Notes: a model not told the origin generated them from the sequence alone. A stretch of 64,000 nucleotides of DNA from Bauldia litoralis (GCF_900104485.1 NZ_FMXQ01000001.1:682001-746000); one strand, 5' to 3'; positions 43,379 through 51,610 are shown, counted from the first letter of the stretch. Numbers and translations: made by a program.

Positions 43379-43407
43379 ACCGGGCGCGTCGCAGCGTCGC
43401 GCCCGGT
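43379..43407 (+). terminator. GC-rich hairpin after peptide copy 3
   Basis: ACCGGGCGCG-TCGCAGCGT-CGCGCCCGGT, a perfect 10-bp stem starting 13 bp after the stop codon of copy 3 and just ahead of the larger bidirectional terminator. Confidence 0.6.
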
Positions 43408-43415
43408 CCGAACAC

Positions 43416-43469
43416 GAAAATCCCCGCGTGATCCTTCCTCAAAGGGGATTGATCACGCAGGGATTTTTT
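43416..43469. terminator. Bidirectional Rho-independent terminator
   Basis: GAAAATCCCCGCGTGATC pairs with GATCACGCAGGGATTTTTTC across a 17-nt loop, with one mismatch. The A tract on one side and T tract on the other make it a terminator in both directions, for the peptide triplet (plus) and the LysR gene (minus). Confidence 0.85.
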
Positions 43470-43523
43470 CTTGCCTCGTTACCAGGACAGTCGCCGCGCC
43501 GACAGGTATTCGCCGGCTGACAG

Positions 43524-44456
43524 TCAGACGCTTTCGACCATCTCCTCGCCGCACCCGACACAGTCCTGCAGCTCCTTGCGCAGGTGGTCGATGAGCCAGC
43601 GCCCGGCGCGACCGGGCGGGCGTCCCCGGACATAGACGATATGGATAGCCAGGTCAGGTCCGGACTGCTCCTTGAGGTCCAGCACCTTCAGCCGTCCCGA
43701 CGCGATGTGCTCCCGCACCATGTGGGTCGGCATGCGGCGACACCAACCAAAGCCGGCAAGCAGGAATTCGAGCCGCGTCGTCAGGTCGGCGAACCGCCAC
43801 TTGCGATGACTGACGATGCCGCCGCTGAGACCGTCCGCGATCGAGGTGCGATCGGTCAGGACCAGTTGCACCTCGCGCTCCAGGACGTCGCGACCGAGCG
43901 GCCCTTCGATCGCCGCAAGCGGGTGATCGGCGGCGACCACCGCCACGGTCGGAATCCGGACCAGATATTCCATGTCGCGGTTGTCGGCCACGTCGCCGAA
44001 GGGAACATAGAGCGCCAGCCGCGCGGTTCCGTCGCGCAACCGCTGTTCGGCATCGCTCAAGCCCTCGGTGTAGAGCGTCACCGGCAGGTCGGGGAATTGC
44101 CGCGCCAGGTCCTTGAGGCTGCCGGCCAGCACCTCGACCGGAAAGATCGCATCGACCGCCAGGGTCAGTTCCGGCTCGATGTCGGAGTTGATGCTCTCGG
44201 CCCGGGCCTTGAGCGCCCCGGCCCCTTCGATCAAGCGCCGCGCGTCGGCCAGAATGACCCGTCCCGCGTCATTCAGTGTCGGGATCTTGCCGGCACGATC
44301 GAAAATCGCGGTGCCGAGAGCGGTTTCCAGCGTTCGCATCGATTGGCTGATGGCGGACTGGACCCGCCCCAACTGGCGGGCGGCTGCGGAGAAGCTGCCG
44401 GTATCGGCAACGACGGCGAGAATCCTCAATTGATCGAGGGTCAATGGGTCGAGCAA
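43524..44456 (-). CDS. LysR-type transcriptional regulator, copy 1
   Basis: 310 residues from the TTG start I prefer. The winged-helix part is LTLDQLRILAVVADTGSFSAAARQLGRVQSAISQSMRTLETALG, followed by the effector domain (ELTLAVDAIFP to GRPPGRAGRWLIDHLR). The gene product is strikingly similar to the LysR at 47141-48130. An ATG at 44501 would add 15 residues, but that stretch aligns with non-coding DNA upstream of the second copy. The second copy begins MLDSLTLDQ where this one reads LLDPLTLDQ, so TTG at 44456 is the homologous start. It is divergent from the peptide gene at 44571 and converges on the triplet. Confidence 0.88.
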   Translation of the reverse strand: MLDPLTLDQLRILAVVADTGSFSAAARQLGRVQSAISQSMRTLETALGTAIFDRAGKIPTLNDAGRVILADARRLIEGAGALKARAESINSDIEPELTLAVDAIFPVEVLAGSLKDLARQFPDLPVTLYTEGLSDAEQRLRDGTARLALYVPFGDVADNRDMEYLVRIPTVAVVAADHPLAAIEGPLGRDVLEREVQLVLTDRTSIADGLSGGIVSHRKWRFADLTTRLEFLLAGFGWCRRMPTHMVREHIASGRLKVLDLKEQSGPDLAIHIVYVRGRPPGRAGRWLIDHLRKELQDCVGCGEEMVESV

Positions 44457-44472
44457 GGGACTGTGAACCTGA

Positions 44473-44518
44473 CTGATGAATACCCTCACTATTTGGCTCA
44501 TTCCGCCCGCGCTTCAAG
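44473..44518. promoter_or_regulatory. Conserved LysR upstream block, copy 1
   Basis: 46 bases 17-62 bp upstream of the LysR copy 1 start. By my count 32 of 46 positions match the block at 48146-48191, with CTGATG, TATTTGG and TTCAAG at identical spacing. Here TATTTGG (44490-44496) is also mirrored by CCAAATA at 44522-44528, giving an inverted repeat with a 25-nt spacer. It is a likely LysR binding site serving both divergent genes. Confidence 0.6.
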
Positions 44519-44570
44519 CGACCAAATAAGTCACAGTTTTTGATTGCTGACAGAACCAGGACACACAATC

Positions 44571-44834
44571 GTGAAAGCTTCGGTGATCGCGGCCATAAGC
44601 ACGGCCGCCATCCTTTTTGGCGTCGCTTCGGCGGCCGCGGGCGACGGTCCGCTGATCGGCCGATCCGGCGGTATCTGGGGCGCAGGCACACCCGATATCC
44701 GGCTCCTGACGCCAACCGGCTATGAGTCGCGTGAGAACAGCTCCCAGTTCCGTTGCACGCCGTCGAGGGCGCCGGCCGGCGCCTCCAGTGATGGCCCGGA
44801 AATCGTCAGGGTCTGCGCGCCGGGCAACCGGTGA
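44571..44834 (+). CDS. Small secreted two-cysteine protein, distant relative of the triplet
   Basis: 87 residues from a GTG start with AGGA 9 bases upstream. The signal peptide is (M)KASVIAAISTAAILFGVAS, cleaved near SAA-AG. The mature part contains NSSQFRCTPSRA and a second Cys close to the C-terminus (IVRVCAPGNR). The NxxQFRC-x(15-20)-C arrangement resembles NEQFRC in the triplet, though the rest differs. It is divergent from LysR copy 1 with only 114 bp between starts, so direct control by that regulator is likely. Function unknown. Confidence 0.72.
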   Translation: MKASVIAAISTAAILFGVASAAAGDGPLIGRSGGIWGAGTPDIRLLTPTGYESRENSSQFRCTPSRAPAGASSDGPEIVRVCAPGNR

Positions 44835-44850
44835 CAACCCGCCGCCACGC

Positions 44851-46386
44851 TCAGGCTTCGTTGGTTGAATCCGGCTCGGCCGGCGTCCCGGCCGGCAGCG
44901 ATATCCATCCTGCCACCGCCGCCAGCAGCGCCCACGCCGCGACCATGATCATGCCGGTCCGGTAGCCGTTGAGAAACGCCGCCTCGGCGCCGGCGCGCAA
45001 TGCGTCGTCGACCGCCGGCAACAGGCCGAAGCGCGGCGCGCCATCCGGCGCGGTCGTGCGATAGACGAGGCTCGCCAGCGCCCCGACGACAGCGACAGCG
45101 ATGACCCCGGTCAACCGGCTCGCGGCATTGTTGACGCCGGACGCAGCGCCCGACTTGCCTTCTTCCGCCGCGTTCATCACCGCCGTGGTGAGCGGCGAGA
45201 CGACGATCGCCATGCCGAGCGACAGCACCAGCAGCGGGACCAGCACCCCGATCCAGAAATTCGCCAGCCCGAGCGCCAGCCCGGCACAGGCGGCCGCGAC
45301 CAGCAGTGGCCCGACGGTGAGAAACAGGCGCGGCCCATGGCGATCGGCGAGCGCCCCCATCGGCCGCGACAGGAAGCCGATGATCAGCCCCAGCGGCAGG
45401 AAGGCGAGCCCGGCATCGGCGACGCTCATCCCGCGCATCACCAGGAGGTCGAAGGGCAGCAGGAACAGCGAACCGCTGAGCGCGCCGTAGAGCAGCACCG
45501 TGACGATGTTGCCGCCGGTAAACACCCGGGAGCGGAACAGGCTCGGCGGCATCACCGGGTTAACCGCCCGCCGCTCGATGGCGACGAAGGCGGCGATCAG
45601 CGCCAGGCCGACGACGATCGCGGCCAGCGCCGGCAGCAGCGAACCATCCGTCTCGCCAAGCCCGATTAGCCCGTAGGTGATGGCGCCGAAGCCGAGCGTC
45701 GCGGTGGTCGCGCCCTGCCAGTCGACCGGACCATGCGCCGTCTCGTCCCGGCTCTCAGGCACATGCCTGTAGGTCAGCCAGATCGCGATCGCCGCGATCG
45801 GCAGGTTGATCCAGAAGGCGACCCGCCATGACAGGAGGTCGATCAGCAGACCGCCGATCGGTGGCCCGAGCGCCGTCGTCATCGCCGAGGCCGCCGCCCA
45901 GGTACCGATCGCCCGGCCGCGGCTTTCCTTCGGGAAATTGGCGGTGATCAGCGCCAGGCTTTGCGGGACGAGCAGCGCCGCACCGATCCCCTGCCCGATG
46001 CGCGCGGCAATCAGCAGGTCGACGGTCGGCGCCAGGGCGCAGGCCACCGACGCGACAGTGAACAGGACGATGCCGATCAGGAAGATGCGGCGCCGGCCAA
46101 CGCGGTCGCCCAGCCCGCCACCGACCAGCATCAGCGCGCCGAGCATCAGCAGGTAGCCGTTCAGCACCCACTGCATGTCCGCGATATCGGCATTGAGCCC
46201 GCGCTGGATCGTCGGCACAGCGATGTTGACCACCGTGCCGTCGATGAAGGCCATCGAAGAAGCGAGGATCGTCGCCGCCAGGACGAACGGCCGGGACGCC
46301 CGCGGGCAGGCCGACGCCTCGGGACCGGGCGCAACACTGCGGAGCGCACCGCGTCCTTCCGGAAACAATGGTCTGTGCGTCGCCAT
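44851..46386 (-). CDS. MFS transporter, DHA2 (EmrB/QacA) family
   Basis: 511 residues with about 14 transmembrane helices, as in the DHA2 drug:proton antiporters. Motif A is GGLGDRVGRRRIFLIG, motif C is GPPIGGLLIDLLSWRVAFWINLP, and motif D1 is SSMAFIDGTVVNIAVPTIQR. GGGGAAGAG precedes the ATG at 46386. It lies 88 bp downstream of an FMN reductase gene on the same strand. Substrates of the family are lipophilic drugs; none can be named here. Confidence 0.93.
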   Translation of the reverse strand: MATHRPLFPEGRGALRSVAPGPEASACPRASRPFVLAATILASSMAFIDGTVVNIAVPTIQRGLNADIADMQWVLNGYLLMLGALMLVGGGLGDRVGRRRIFLIGIVLFTVASVACALAPTVDLLIAARIGQGIGAALLVPQSLALITANFPKESRGRAIGTWAAASAMTTALGPPIGGLLIDLLSWRVAFWINLPIAAIAIWLTYRHVPESRDETAHGPVDWQGATTATLGFGAITYGLIGLGETDGSLLPALAAIVVGLALIAAFVAIERRAVNPVMPPSLFRSRVFTGGNIVTVLLYGALSGSLFLLPFDLLVMRGMSVADAGLAFLPLGLIIGFLSRPMGALADRHGPRLFLTVGPLLVAAACAGLALGLANFWIGVLVPLLVLSLGMAIVVSPLTTAVMNAAEEGKSGAASGVNNAASRLTGVIAVAVVGALASLVYRTTAPDGAPRFGLLPAVDDALRAGAEAAFLNGYRTGMIMVAAWALLAAVAGWISLPAGTPAEPDSTNEA

Positions 46387-46474
46387 GCTCTTCCCCGGCC
46401 TGAACGGAAGGGGAGAATAGCGCCTGCGACCGGCAGGACCAGCCCGGCCGCTCGATCGCGGCCGGGAGCAGGCG

Positions 46475-47077
46475 TCAGGCCGCCTTGGCCACGGCTTCCT
46501 TGCCCCGCGCTGCCTTGAGCGCACTCGTCCACCAGATCAGCTGGTCGAGCATGGTATCGGCGGTTTTCTGGACGGGCGCGAACAATGCCGGGTCGACCGG
46601 GGCTTCCAGCTTCATCATCGACAGGTAGACGTCGATCGGCAGGTGGACCGCATGCTTCACCGGTCCCATCTGCAATTCGATGGCGATCAGGCGCATATGC
46701 TCGACGGACCGCGCCCCGCCGACGCTGCCATAGCCGACGAAGCCGATCGCCTTCTGGGCCCACTGATTATAGACCCAGTCAAACGCGTTCTTCATTTCGC
46801 CGCCGGCGCTGCGGTTGTATTCCGGCGCGACGACAATGAACCCGTCCTGGGCATCGATCTTTTTCGTCCAGCGCGCCACCACCTCGTTCTCGTAAGGCTC
46901 GGTGATGTAGCCGGGCGATACCGGCTGGTCGAAGAACGGCATCGGATAGTCGCGGAGATCGAGGAATTCCGCCCTGACCTCCTTGCGCTTCCCGAGTTCG
47001 TCAAAAATCCAGCGCGCCGGCTTCTCTCCGAAACGGCCTTCGCGTGTGCTGCCGAGAATGACGGCGATATTCAGCAT
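46475..47077 (-). CDS. NADPH-dependent FMN reductase family protein
   Basis: 200 residues. MLNIAVILGSTREGRFGEKPARWI is the FMN phosphate-binding start of the SsuE/ArsH/azoreductase group (GSxRxG), and VVAPEYNRSAGGEMKNAFDWVY is the second core motif. It is probably a quinone, azo-dye or flavin reductase in the cytoplasm. Transcribed from 64 bp below the LysR copy 2 stop and followed by the MFS exporter, it may be in the same regulon. Confidence 0.9.
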   Translation of the reverse strand: MLNIAVILGSTREGRFGEKPARWIFDELGKRKEVRAEFLDLRDYPMPFFDQPVSPGYITEPYENEVVARWTKKIDAQDGFIVVAPEYNRSAGGEMKNAFDWVYNQWAQKAIGFVGYGSVGGARSVEHMRLIAIELQMGPVKHAVHLPIDVYLSMMKLEAPVDPALFAPVQKTADTMLDQLIWWTSALKAARGKEAVAKAA

Positions 47078-47140
47078 TGCACCATGTCTCCGGTCCTGCG
47101 TGGCGACCCGGCGACGGGAGGGCCGCAGGGTCAGTACCGG

Positions 47141-48130
47141 TCAATGTCCTTCCGTCAGGACCTCGGGCAAAGTGCTCAAATTCTGATCCATACCATCTGT
47201 CTGGCTGATGGGTTTCGTCGCAAGCCCGTGTCCGACGCATTGCGGAATCCGCCGGCGGATGCGGTCCATCAACCATCGCCCCGCGCGTCCCGGCGGCCGC
47301 CCGCGCTCATGCACGATGTGGATCGCGAAGTCGGCCGAGCTCTTCTCCTTGAGGTCGAGCACCTTCAACCGCCCGGCGGCGATATGGTCGCGCACCATGT
47401 GGGTCGGCATGTGGCACCAGCCGAAGCCGGCGAGCAGGAAGTCGAGCCGTGTCGTCAGGTCGGCGAACCGCCACGTTCGGTGGCTGACGATGCCACCGGA
47501 AATCCCGTCCGAGACCGACGTCCGGTCGGTGAGCACGAGCTGGACCGCCGCCTCGAGTTCGTCGCGGCCGATCGGGCCGTCAATCGCCGCCAGGGGATGG
47601 TCGCTGGCGACCACCGGCGACGTCGGTATGCTGACCAGATACTCCATCTCCCGGTTCTCGCCGATATTGGCGAACGGCACATAAAGCGCCAGGCGCGCCG
47701 CCCCGTCGCGAAGCCGCTGCTCCGCGCCACCCAGTCCCTCCGTGAAGAGCGTCACCGGCAGGTTGGGGAATTCGGCGGCGAGATCCCTGAGGCTGTCGGT
47801 CAACACCACGATCGGGAAGATCGCGTCGACCGCCAGGGTCAGCTCCGCCTCCATGTCCTGGACGATGCTCTCGGCCCGCGCCTTGAGCGTCGTTGCCCCG
47901 TCGAGCAGCCGCCGCGCGTCGGCAAGGATCACCCGGCCGGCGTCGTTGAGCTTCGGCACCTTGCCGCTGCGGTCGAAGAGCGGTGTCCCCAGCGACGTTT
48001 CAAGCGACTGGATCGACTGGCTGATTGCCGACTGGACGCGGCCGAGCTTGCGTGCCGCGGCAGAGAAGCTGCCGGCCTCGGCGACGGCGACGAGGCTGCG
48101 AAGTTGGTCGAGGGTCAGGGAATCAAGCAT
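47141..48130 (-). CDS. LysR-type transcriptional regulator, copy 2
   Basis: 329 residues. MLDSLTLDQLRSLVAVAEAGSFSAAARKLGRVQSAISQSIQSLETSLGTPLFDR is the DNA-binding part. The effector domain tracks copy 1 throughout (ELTLAVDAIFP, RFADLTTRLDFLLAGFGWC, MPTHMVRDHIAAGRLKVLDLKE, GRPPGRAGRWL). The C-terminal 35 residues are unlike copy 1. It is divergent from the RutE-type gene with 124 bp between starts, the standard arrangement for a LysR and its target. GAGAAG precedes the ATG. Confidence 0.92.
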   Translation of the reverse strand: MLDSLTLDQLRSLVAVAEAGSFSAAARKLGRVQSAISQSIQSLETSLGTPLFDRSGKVPKLNDAGRVILADARRLLDGATTLKARAESIVQDMEAELTLAVDAIFPIVVLTDSLRDLAAEFPNLPVTLFTEGLGGAEQRLRDGAARLALYVPFANIGENREMEYLVSIPTSPVVASDHPLAAIDGPIGRDELEAAVQLVLTDRTSVSDGISGGIVSHRTWRFADLTTRLDFLLAGFGWCHMPTHMVRDHIAAGRLKVLDLKEKSSADFAIHIVHERGRPPGRAGRWLMDRIRRRIPQCVGHGLATKPISQTDGMDQNLSTLPEVLTEGH

Positions 48131-48145
48131 GTTCTATCTTCTCAA

Positions 48146-48191
48146 CTGATGGATAAGAGCAGTATTTGGCTAGTTCCATCGATGGTTCAAG
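48146..48191. promoter_or_regulatory. Conserved LysR upstream block, copy 2
   Basis: Matches the block at 44473-44518 (32 of 46 bases by my count): CTGATG at 48146, TATTTGG at 48163 and TTCAAG at 48186, the same spacing. It lies 16-61 bp upstream of LysR copy 2 and 64-109 bp upstream of the divergent RutE-type gene. A perfect CCATCGATGG palindrome (48176-48185) is inside it, absent in the other block. Confidence 0.6.
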
Positions 48192-48254
48192 AGCCCCACC
48201 TTCCAGAAAAGGAAGGGCGGCGGGGCCGCTCCCTGAAAAAGCATGAGGGGACCT

Positions 48255-48890
48255 ATGAACCAGGTTGTGAACTTCAAGAATTTCGATGGCGCGCATCCGC
48301 TGCCGGCCAAGCTCGATGCCGAGGCGCTCGACCGCTTGTTCCGCGAGGCGCGGACCCACAACGCCTTCCTCGATACGCCGGTGCCGCACGCCCTGCTCGA
48401 GGAGGCGGTCGAACTGGCCAAGATGGGCCCGACGGCGGTCAACACGTCGCCGCTTCGCATCGTCTTCGTCGAGACCGACGAGGGCAAGGCGCTGCTTGAG
48501 CCAAGCCTGGCCGAGGGCAACCTCGCCAAGACCATGGCCGCGCCGGTGACCGCCATCGTCGGCTTCGACATGGCCTTCTACGACAAGCTGCCGAAGCTCT
48601 TTCCCCATGCCGATGCCCGCGCGTGGTTCGTCGGCAACGACGCCTTCATCGACCTGACGGCGCGGCAGAGCGGCACGCTGCAGGCGGCCTATTTCATCCT
48701 GGCCCTGCGCGCCGTCGGCCTCGATGCCGGTCCGATGGGCGGCTTCGACAATGCCAAGGTCGACGAAGCCTTCTTCGCCGGCACGACGGTGAAGTCGAAC
48801 TTCCTGATCAACATCGGCTACGGCGACGCAGACAAGCTGTATCCCCGCAGTCCGCGCCTCGACTTCGAGGAGATTGCCAGCTTCGCGTGA
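48255..48890 (+). CDS. Nitroreductase family protein, RutE (malonic semialdehyde reductase)-like
   Basis: 211 residues. [84 protein letters not shown] and [25 protein letters not shown] are diagnostic of RutE/HadB-like flavin reductases. In the Rut pathway RutE reduces malonic semialdehyde to 3-hydroxypropionate. No rutA, B, C, D or F genes are near, so here it may act on other electrophiles. GAGGGG 4-5 bases before the second ATG (48255) makes that the better start than 48243. It is divergent from LysR copy 2. Confidence 0.9.
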   Translation: MNQVVNFKNFDGAHPLPAKLDAEALDRLFREARTHNAFLDTPVPHALLEEAVELAKMGPTAVNTSPLRIVFVETDEGKALLEPSLAEGNLAKTMAAPVTAIVGFDMAFYDKLPKLFPHADARAWFVGNDAFIDLTARQSGTLQAAYFILALRAVGLDAGPMGGFDNAKVDEAFFAGTTVKSNFLINIGYGDADKLYPRSPRLDFEEIASFA

Positions 48891-49456
48891 TCAAGCGCGG
48901 TGTTTCGCGTCGAGGTGAGTCGTTTGGCAGTTCCACTGCCATCGACCGCCTCTCCCCGGTATCCCCGCTAGTCCCAATCGCCCGAGTTGCAGCTTTTCAC
49001 GCGGCCCTGTCCGGTCCATCATCTCCCTACTGCAAGCGTTGATCGAGCCTGAACGGGCAAATCGGGTGATCGAGATCGGCGCGGAGCGGAACCGCCCCGG
49101 CGGCGCGGCGAAAGCCGAGGAACCGGAATGCCCGGCGGAGTTGCTTTTGACCATGAGCGTCAGCAATGCCGACCGTGATTGAAAGCAGGCCGATGCTCCC
49201 GTGAACGGCGGCACAACCGTTCGGCGGGCGTCGCGAGGGACCGCAAGGTCCGGAACGGCGGTGGAAGGGACAGCGCCTCCAGCGATGGAGGCAAGGTTCC
49301 GGACACATCAGAACCGGGATGGCCATGACAGCGCGCCTTCGGGCCGCGCAGTCGGAACCGAACCGGCCTGACAGGGAGGCGTCGGCTGGGGAAACCCGGG
49401 CGACGCCTTTCTGCCGTTTGCGTCTCCGCAAGCGCGGCCCGGACTCTCGTTGCCCC
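48891..49456. other. Long intergenic region with an unexplained open frame
   Basis: 566 bases between rutE and a membrane-protein gene. On the plus strand a frame is open from 48919 to the TGA at 49180-49182. Its last 50 codons look coding by third-position GC (LLQALIEPERANRVIEIGAE and AELLLTMSVSNADRD), but no start codon or ribosome site is in frame until an ATG near the end. It may be the tail of a decayed gene. The rest (49183-49456) shows nothing I can name. Confidence 0.35.
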
Positions 49457-50311
49457 TTACCCGAGGAAGCTGAGAAAGGGCTGGCCGGCCAGCGCCTGTG
49501 CGGTGGTCGCCACCGTCAGCGCCGTCAGCGCAGCGGCACCAAGCCACACCGCGGACCGGCCCCATCGATTGCCTGCGACCAGAAGACCGAGCAGCGGCAG
49601 GATCTGCATCGCGTGCATGCCGAAGAAGTGGCCGACCCGAAGGTCGCCGCCCTCCCGCGTCCAGCCGAAGATCGGCACGCCGCCAGCGTCACTTGCCGCC
49701 GCCGCCACCCAGTGGCTGCCATTCGCCGAGATCGCGATACCCGCGGCCGTCCCGAGCACGAAGGTCAGCACGAGTCCGAGCACCACCGAAAGCCGGAAGG
49801 CCGGCGAGAGGTCGCGGCGAGGATGGCGGATCAGCGCGATCCCGAGGACCAGCGCCATGCTGGTCATGGTCACCGAACCGAGCCCCATCAGCGAGTACAT
49901 CGCGCCTTCCAGCGCCGTCGTGTCATTGAAGTGCGAATGGACGCCCCGCCCTGCCTGCAGGATCATGTAGGCGATCTCGAACGTCGCCGCGATTGTCGCC
50001 GCGACCGCGTAGCCGTTGAGCAGTCGCCCCTTGCGATTCGTTTCCGGCAGATACCCCCAGAGCCACGCCAGCGTCGCCAGGAACAGCCCGATCGACACCT
50101 CGAACTTGAGCGGCTTGGTCCAGACATTGATGCCGTTGAGGAGGCGGTCGTCGATCAGGTAGGCGGCGTAGGTCGGCACCATCAGCGCCAGCATCGCCAG
50201 TCCGGCACCCCACAGGAGTGGCTGGCGTCGGCGCCCTTCGGCGTCGATGCGGGCAACAAGCGAATGCGGCGGCGTGATGCTGCGGCTGGACGAGAGCGTG
50301 ATCATCGACAT
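49457..50311 (-). CDS. Multi-spanning membrane protein of unknown function
   Basis: 284 residues with seven or eight hydrophobic segments (LLWGAGLAMLALMVPTYAAYL, SIGLFLATLAWLWGYLPE, LLNGYAVAATIAATFEIAYMIL, MYSLMGLGSVTMTSMALVLG, LSVVLGLVLTFVLGTAAG, FFGMHAMQILPLLGLLVAG). HSHFND and GHFFGMH histidine pairs could bind a cofactor or metal within the membrane. It follows the ABA4-like gene by 4 bp on the same strand and sits under the TetR control region. I do not recognise a named family. Confidence 0.8.
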   Translation of the reverse strand: MSMITLSSSRSITPPHSLVARIDAEGRRRQPLLWGAGLAMLALMVPTYAAYLIDDRLLNGINVWTKPLKFEVSIGLFLATLAWLWGYLPETNRKGRLLNGYAVAATIAATFEIAYMILQAGRGVHSHFNDTTALEGAMYSLMGLGSVTMTSMALVLGIALIRHPRRDLSPAFRLSVVLGLVLTFVLGTAAGIAISANGSHWVAAAASDAGGVPIFGWTREGGDLRVGHFFGMHAMQILPLLGLLVAGNRWGRSAVWLGAAALTALTVATTAQALAGQPFLSFLG

Positions 50312-50315
50312 GGCG

Positions 50316-50750
50316 TCAGGTCTCCAGAGCGAGGCGCGGCGTCCGCGCGAAACGGATGATGAGGAAGAGAAGCAGCCCGACCGGACCGAACAGGAAGGTC
50401 AGCGCCAGGCAGGGGATGACGAGGAGATGCGGAATGCCTTCGGCCCGCGCCGTCCGCACCTGCCACGCGCCGACGAAGAGGTCGAAGGCGAGGTAGTGCA
50501 GCCAGCCGGCGACCAGCAGCGCGTCGGACTGGAACAGCGTCCGCACGGCCTCGATGCTGGAAAAACCGCCGTCGGCTCCAGCGAAATAGGCGCCGATCAG
50601 CGCGGCATAAGCGACGCCGAGCAGCGCCGGGATCAGCAACCCGCTGATACCGTCAACCACCAGCTTGCGCCCGGGAAAGACCACCAGCCCCAGCCACCCG
50701 ACAAGGGCGACCGGGTTGGCGATTGCAAAGATCGTTTCGAACTGGGACAT
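50316..50750 (-). CDS. ABA4-like family membrane protein
   Basis: 144 residues with four hydrophobic helices. The family signature is WLHYLAFDLFVGAWQVRTARAEGIPH, similar to plant ABA4 (neoxanthin synthesis) and its bacterial relatives of unknown function. FETIFAIANPVALVGWLGLVVFPGR opens the protein. It is the first gene of a two-gene minus-strand operon with the protein at 49457. Its promoter overlaps the palindrome at 50812-50830, so TetR control is likely. Confidence 0.85.
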   Translation of the reverse strand: MSQFETIFAIANPVALVGWLGLVVFPGRKLVVDGISGLLIPALLGVAYAALIGAYFAGADGGFSSIEAVRTLFQSDALLVAGWLHYLAFDLFVGAWQVRTARAEGIPHLLVIPCLALTFLFGPVGLLLFLIIRFARTPRLALET

Positions 50751-50762
50751 CCTCCACCTCCA

Positions 50763-50769
50763 TCTTGAC
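50763..50769. promoter_or_regulatory. Extra TCTTGAC half-site
   Basis: TCTTGAC, the half-site of the palindrome at 50812-50830, recurs here 13 bp upstream of the ABA4-like start codon. Binding there could add repression by blocking transcription. Confidence 0.4.
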
Positions 50770-50811
50770 GGCGACTAGATGACGGGACCACTACCCGTCG
50801 ATGTTTACGCT

Positions 50812-50830
50812 GTCAAGATTTATTCTTGAC
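50812..50830. promoter_or_regulatory. TetR-type operator overlapping divergent promoters
   Basis: GTCAAGA-TTTAT-TCTTGAC is a perfect 7-bp inverted repeat with a 5-nt spacer. Its right arm overlaps a plus-strand -35 (TTGACG 50826-50831, then 16 bp to TATCTT) for the TetR gene. Its left arm overlaps a minus-strand -35 (TTGACA, then 17 bp to TAGTGG) for the ABA4-like operon. A bound TetR dimer would shut both promoters. Confidence 0.7.
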
Positions 50831-50917
50831 GCTGTCAGGATCGCGATTATCTTCGCGAACAGGAGTCGGCGGCCAGGGCCAGGCCCGCCGGGAAGAAACA
50901 GGACCGAAAGGCAACGC

Positions 50918-51610
50918 ATGGCGACACCACGAACCGACCCCGCCAAGGCCCCCTCAGCGCCGGCAAGGACCGCCGCCGGCTACCATCATGGCGACCTGCG
51001 GGCGGCACTCCTCGCCGCCGCCGAGCTGGAGCTGGCCGAGAAGGGCGTCGACGGTTTCACGCTGCGCGGCTGCGCCCGCCGCGCCGGCGTATCGCATGCC
51101 GCCCCCGCCCATCATTTCAAGGATGTCCGCGCCCTGCTCACGGCCCTGGCGGCGATCGGCTTCGCGCGGCTGTCGGCCAGCATGGCGGACTGCGCCGAGG
51201 GCATCCCGCCCGGCGGCATCGACTACATCGTCGCCATCGGCCGCGGCTATGTCCGTTTCGCCGTCGACAACCCGCACCTCTACAACCTGATCTTCCGCTC
51301 CGCCCTGCTCGATTGCGACGATCCCGTCCACGGCGCGGCGGGAGACTCGGCCTTCGCCTATCCGGTGCGCGCGGTCGGCGCCTATCGCGGCTCCGACGAC
51401 CCGATGTCCGATCCCCAGCTTGCCGTTGAGGTCGTCGGCATCTGGTCGATGGTCCACGGCCTCGCCGGATTGCTCATCGACGGCCAGTTTTCGAAGCACA
51501 CCGGCAAGACGCAGCAGCAACTCGCCGACGAATTGGCCCCCGCACTCACCCGCCAGTTCATGGAGGGCCCCGCGAAGCGGCCTGACCCTGCAGGCGAGCC
51601 GCGCTGCTAG
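50918..51610 (+). CDS. TetR/AcrR family transcriptional regulator
   Basis: 230 residues. The N-terminal HTH reads HGDLRAALLAAAELELAEKGVDGFTLRGCARRAGVSHAAPAHHFKDVRALLTALAAIGF. The C-terminal part resembles the TetR_C_33/WHG domain (YVRFAVDNPHLYNLIFRSALLD). GAAAGG 7 bases before the ATG at 50918 sets the start; the frame open from 50801 crosses the promoter. It is divergent from the two membrane-protein genes and most likely represses them and itself through the palindrome at 50812-50830. Confidence 0.9.
   Translation: MATPRTDPAKAPSAPARTAAGYHHGDLRAALLAAAELELAEKGVDGFTLRGCARRAGVSHAAPAHHFKDVRALLTALAAIGFARLSASMADCAEGIPPGGIDYIVAIGRGYVRFAVDNPHLYNLIFRSALLDCDDPVHGAAGDSAFAYPVRAVGAYRGSDDPMSDPQLAVEVVGIWSMVHGLAGLLIDGQFSKHTGKTQQQLADELAPALTRQFMEGPAKRPDPAGEPRC

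Noticed and set aside
48255-48890. Rut uracil-degradation operon
   Set aside because: Only a RutE-like gene is present; no rutA, B, C, D or F neighbours, and the adjacent regulator is LysR, not RutR.
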